Positions 1 through 64,000 of a stretch of DNA of 64,000 nucleotides are shown here, piece after piece. Position 1 is the first letter of the stretch. Every line of letters begins with the position of its first letter. The stretch is from Pterois miles (Eukaryota; Chordata; Actinopteri; Perciformes; Scorpaenidae): assembly GCA_947000775.1 (NCBI GenBank), contig CAMQGK010000056.1, forward strand, positions 283,501 to 347,500, given 5' to 3'. The position numbers were made by a program, and so were the translations under genes. The notes beneath the pieces are model-generated. The model searched no databases and was not told where the DNA came from. It was given only the letters and a program-made list of their open reading frames with translations.

Positions 1-737
1 TTCCCCTCTTGCTTTGTATGGTTTCTAGATCTTAACAGAGCCACAAATTGTTGTTGTTGTATTTTTTTTTTTTTTTTTGCCATTCTCCCCCTGCCTGTGT
101 GTCTCTGGTGTGACGCCTTCGCCAGATGCTTGAGGGAGTGTTTTGGAGTGCGGGAGGTTGACGAGGGGAAGTGGGGGTTGGGGTGTATGAGCGGTCAGCG
201 TTTTAAGCTTCAGTTTTGAAAGTGAGGTATCAAAAACACATTTACTGTAAAAGTAGTGCCACTATCAAGCCCCCTGTGTTAGCAGCATAGTTCAAGGTGT
301 GGATGCCTGTGGAGATGTATGCCCTCATGTGTACTCCTATATATATTTATTGGAGTAAAACTCAGCCTAGCATTGCTCCATTTAGCAATTCACTTTAAAT
401 ACATTATCTAGACATCCACTGAGCTGTTGTCTTTGACCAAGAGGGAGCAGAGAGATGGACGAGGAAACACATAGAAAACAAGTTGGCTACTCAAGAGAGT
501 AGGAAAAAATTGAAGACGGCGGCCGGTTCTGTTTTTTCAATTATGCTGTTTTGTTTTTTTATAGCATAGTTTGAGACAGACAGAGCTGCAGTTAATGAAT
601 CCAGACTGTTTTCCCACCTCTGGGGAGCAGACAAGGGGAGGGATAGGGGGATGATGCATGAGAGAGAATGGGAGGAGATTGAAAAGTCTTTGCCGGAGCC
701 ATTTCTGTTTAGCAGAGGTGGAGGAAAATGGAGAGTT

Positions 738-752
738 GGGGGGGGGGGGGGG
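738..752 (+). repeat. G15 homopolymer
   Basis: Fifteen consecutive G residues, which could fold as a G-rich structure. Its exact length is liable to sequencing error. Confidence 0.9.
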
Positions 753-1596
753 CTTTCAGTAAACTTTTCGAATATTGCACAATCTCTTCTTTTCTCCCCC
801 TTTTGTTTACCCATTGCTTAATCAGTGAATCAGTGTGTTGTGAGGCAGCTGGAAACGTTTAAACAGAGAACTCTGTGTTAAAAATTAAGAGCACCTTTGG
901 GAATACGGCCCCTGATTCCCATAAACCTCTGAAATGCTGCTGCACAATGGCCAAGTTTCCCTAGTGGAAATCAGATCTCTCTCCCTCTTTCTTCTCTTCT
1001 CTGTCTTCCTTCTTTTCTTCTCACTTTCTCTTCCTTTCCTCTCCGTCCATCTGCATTTTTTCTTTTATCCGTTTTCCACTTTTACTCGAACCCGAAATAT
1101 TTGAAAGTGATCCATTTCCCTCCCTTTTTGAGCCGGGCTCTTCAGAAAAAAATGTGTCTGTTTTTCTAAATACAGAGGGCTCCTCTGGAATTACAGTCAG
1201 TTTTATTGGTCGAGAGCTGGTAAGCTTCACTATGCTCTTATGCCGAGGAATCTGCTCCGTCATTTCCCCCCACTCAAGACTTTCCTTCGTAGTTGGAGAA
1301 ATCGATCCTCTGGTCTCCCCTAAATCATCACAGTTACCTGCTCGCTCTGGTAAACATACCGCCATATTAGACCTTCACGCCAAGCACTGTGCGCTGTATG
1401 ACCACGGACTCCTGCAGCACGACTCGCCCCGTATCTGAGGCATTTGAGTGTGGATAGCTCTGTGGAGAGCAGAGCTTGTAGCAGCTGTGAAAATACAAGT
1501 CTTGTGGTTTGTGAAGCCCTCCTCCCCACTCTGTCTCTCACTCTCTCTCTCTCTCTCTAGTCAAGTAGACTTATCATTTTTATTCGCTAGGTAGGA

Positions 1597-2364
1597 CAGT
1601 GAGTGTAGGAAAGGGTATTCAGATGCTTTGTTCACGTAAAAGTAGCAAAACTATAAATAATCAGTAGGTAAAAGTCTTCATATCATCTTCAAAATGCTAC
1701 TTAAATGGATCAAGATGTGTGAAATGGGTCAAATTTACAGATAATTAGCACCGTCGCTGAAGTTCTCCTCAGCTTTACGGAGCGCTTTAGCATCTTCCAG
1801 CTCATTATTATGGTTTTCCAGCCACAACTTTGTGCTTTTGTTTCAACTACACCGTTACAGTATTTTAACTACTCGGCTACCTAGCTATTTTTAGAAGAAA
1901 AGCAACTGAGAACAACTGAACAACTTATCGACGTAAAACTTGATAATATGCCCGCGTTGTATTCACAGCTTATTTTTGCTGCCCTCAAGTGTGCAAAAAA
2001 ATCTGTTATTGCAGGTTCATTATATGTATTATTCAAAGTATTATGCAGACAGCCATTGTCATTATTATTATTATTATTATATTTTATATTTTTATTTTTA
2101 TTATTACTGATGCGTTATGTTAGCATCATTTTAATGTTGGAGCCTATTTTGTATAAGCTCACAGATTTTTAAGATCTCAGTTTACAGAGTAGTTCGTCAT
2201 TGTAGCTGTTAAATAGATATGTGGTGTAAAATAAACTATATTTTCCTCTGAAATAAAGTGGTGTACAAGAATAAAGTTTAAAAAAAAACTTAAGTAAAGT
2301 ACAAGTATCTCAGATGTATACCTAAGTATAGTATTTGAATAAATGTACTTTCCACCACTCACTC
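1597..2364. mobile_element. non-autonomous inverted-repeat DNA element (hAT-like)
   Basis: The left end CAGTGAGTGTAGGAAAG and the reverse complement of the right end match at 14 of 17 positions. The interior is AT-rich with TTA repeats and no transposase. The right end resembles the CAGTGGTGGAAAGTA-type termini of the element at 44952-46056. No target duplication could be recognised. Confidence 0.55.
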
Positions 2365-3253
2365 CAGTAAATTGATCATTCTGGACCTTTAATATCCTCA
2401 CGTCTCCTTTGCTTTCCTTTAGCTTTAACAATGGCTTTCTTTCTCTGGTCCTTGGCTCAGCCTCAGTGTGACTGATGCTGTTTGAGCAGAGGAAGGAAGA
2501 GGAGGGAATGAGGGAACCAGGGGTATATTAGTGTCTCATGTTATTCTTTTTCTCTGTTTTTCTGCTCTCTCAGACCCTCCCTATGTGGTCCTGCACCACA
2601 GTCAGCACAGTTTGGATAGAGCAGGGGTATTCCAGTGTTTTTCTTATTTCACTTCACAGTAAATGTTCCATAAAATACGTGTGTGGTGCCGTGTGCACAC
2701 GTCCAGGTGTCTGATCTTCATCGTCGGGCGCGGCGCTGGTCTTCCCCGTGTGCTGAGCTTCGAGAAAATAAACACAGGGGACACCGCACGCCCGCCGTCG
2801 CTTAGCTACAGCTACGGCAACATCTCACTCCTCGAAGCAACAAACAGCCTGTCCCATATTCTGTCTGTCTGAGCGGCTTTGAACGACAGACACATTACCT
2901 AGACACTTGCTAATTGGAGTTGGCTCTCATCTCATTTGTCAGTCAAGTAAACTGACCCAAGTCCAAACCTGAAAATGTGGAGTGTGTATGAATGTGTGTG
3001 TGTGTAAGAGAGAGAGGGGGCTGTTGAAGGAGCTGCCACCCAGTATTGCTGACTAATTCACTTCATCACATGACTATGAGTCAAACCTCTTACCTATCTA
3101 CTACAAATATGTACAACAACATCACATGCTAGAGCTCGCTATCAATCAAAATGAATCAATTCAAGTGCTGAAAAACACTGTTTTTGCCTCCCCCCTGCAC
3201 CTCCTGTGTCCCAACTTACCCCCTCTTCACCCCTTCGCCCTTTCTCTGTCCAG

Positions 3254-63451
<60,198 letters not shown>

Positions 63452-64000
63452 GTAGAGAACAATACCAGGCATGAATGTACAGTATATGCACACGTTATAG
63501 TGTCTGCACACATACTATCGGTGTTGCACGCATTATAACATATTATTACACGGCTGTGAATACTCAAATACTCGATTCTGATTGGTCAAGCATGGCATTC
63601 TACAGTCTGTTATTTCTTAAACAAACCGTTGCTATGTATAACAGACTGTTGCTATGGGCGCCGTTCTGATGTCGGACTCTGACAAACTGTTTTAGTGTCA
63701 AATTATTGATTTCTTAAGAAGCTGTGTAATTAACGGAATAATGTACAGCTAGCAGTTCATTGTTGTGAAATAAACCCAGGTGGACCCCTATGATGAAGAG
63801 CCACATCGCCCTGTCAGGGTTTATTCTACAGCAATGACCAGCTCGCTGTACATTATCCCTTACTTACAGTACTGTATATACTACTGTATATTAAGTATCT
63901 GTAAATAATTAACAAATGATTTATAAACCTGTAAGAAATCATTTGCAAAAATCTATAAATATTAGATAAATAGCTGGACCAGAAACCTATTATTTACCTT
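63452..64000 (+). other. lrp1: lrp1 intron 82 (partial)
   Basis: No match to the expected last exon. Sequence near 63570-63830 (TGATTGGTCAAGCATGGCAT and onward) looks like a dispersed repeat, but the boundaries could not be set. Confidence 0.6.

Larger units (their letters stand above)
1..3253 (+). other. lrp1: lrp1 intron (upstream part), no exon recognised
   Basis: No segment resembles the LRP1 residues expected just before visible exon 1, so the preceding exon must lie outside the window. The stretch holds a poly-T run near 61-79, a run of 15 G at 738-752, a (CT)n tract at about 1540-1558, an inverted-repeat element (1597-2364) and pyrimidine-rich low-complexity DNA. Confidence 0.7.

Noticed and set aside
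1154..1438. 94-codon open frame in the first intron
   Set aside because: No domain, no splice context, pyrimidine-rich low complexity; a chance frame.
2577..2672. Possible upstream lrp1 exon after CTCTCAG (PPYVVLHHSQHS frame)
   Set aside because: It is open briefly but shows no similarity to the LRP1 residues expected before visible exon 1 and lacks a convincing donor in phase.
63452..64000. Final lrp1 exon with the second NPxY
   Set aside because: No frame in this stretch encodes an NPxY motif preceded by an acceptor; the exon must lie further downstream.

Overview
The window is vertebrate genomic DNA, most likely from a teleost fish. It is intron-rich, with GT-AG introns, long (GT)n/(CA)n tracts, tRNA-derived SINEs and short inverted-repeat DNA transposons of kinds common in fish. 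There is no bacterial, phage, plasmid or CRISPR content.

Almost everything belongs to one plus-strand gene: the orthologue of LDL receptor-related protein 1 (lrp1), the giant endocytic and signalling receptor. I placed 82 coding exons from 3254 to 63451. Spliced together they give one uninterrupted frame of 4219 codons (12659 nt, entering in codon phase 1 and leaving in phase 0), covering roughly residues 280 to 4498 of the ~4544-residue human protein. The signal peptide, LA repeats 1-2, the first EGF modules and the start of propeller 1 lie upstream of the window. The last exon, with the second NPxY motif and the C-terminus, lies downstream.

Protein layout along the DNA: propeller 1 (3254-9526), EGF (9614-9757), propeller 2 (11121-14441), EGF (14603-14728), ligand-binding cluster II with LA3-LA10 (16100-21536), two EGFs (21693-21938), propeller 3 (22794-26109), EGF (26680-26811), propeller 4 (27633-30693), EGF (30918-31043), propeller 5 (31144-33923), EGF plus propeller 6 (34092-39211), EGF (40800-40925), cluster III with LA11-LA20 (41657 to about 46470), two EGFs (to 46817), propeller 7 (46899-49219), EGF (49297-49445), cluster IV with LA21-LA31 (to 56656), two EGFs (56750-57126), propeller 8 with the furin site (57298-58935), EGF modules (59036-61347), transmembrane exon (62277-62370), and a cytoplasmic exon with the first NPxY (63307-63451).

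A second gene, an intronless 357-codon class A GPCR, lies on the minus strand inside the lrp1 intron 34467-38365. Two further in-frame candidate exons are not part of the canonical protein: a 51-nt half-LA exon at 18032-18082 and a 39-nt basic exon at 62504-62542 just after the transmembrane exon. The other introns hold transposon remnants, some nested with recognisable target-site duplications, a 31-bp minisatellite, microsatellites and a 31-bp-stem hairpin. Family names for repeats come from pattern recognition, not from a database search.
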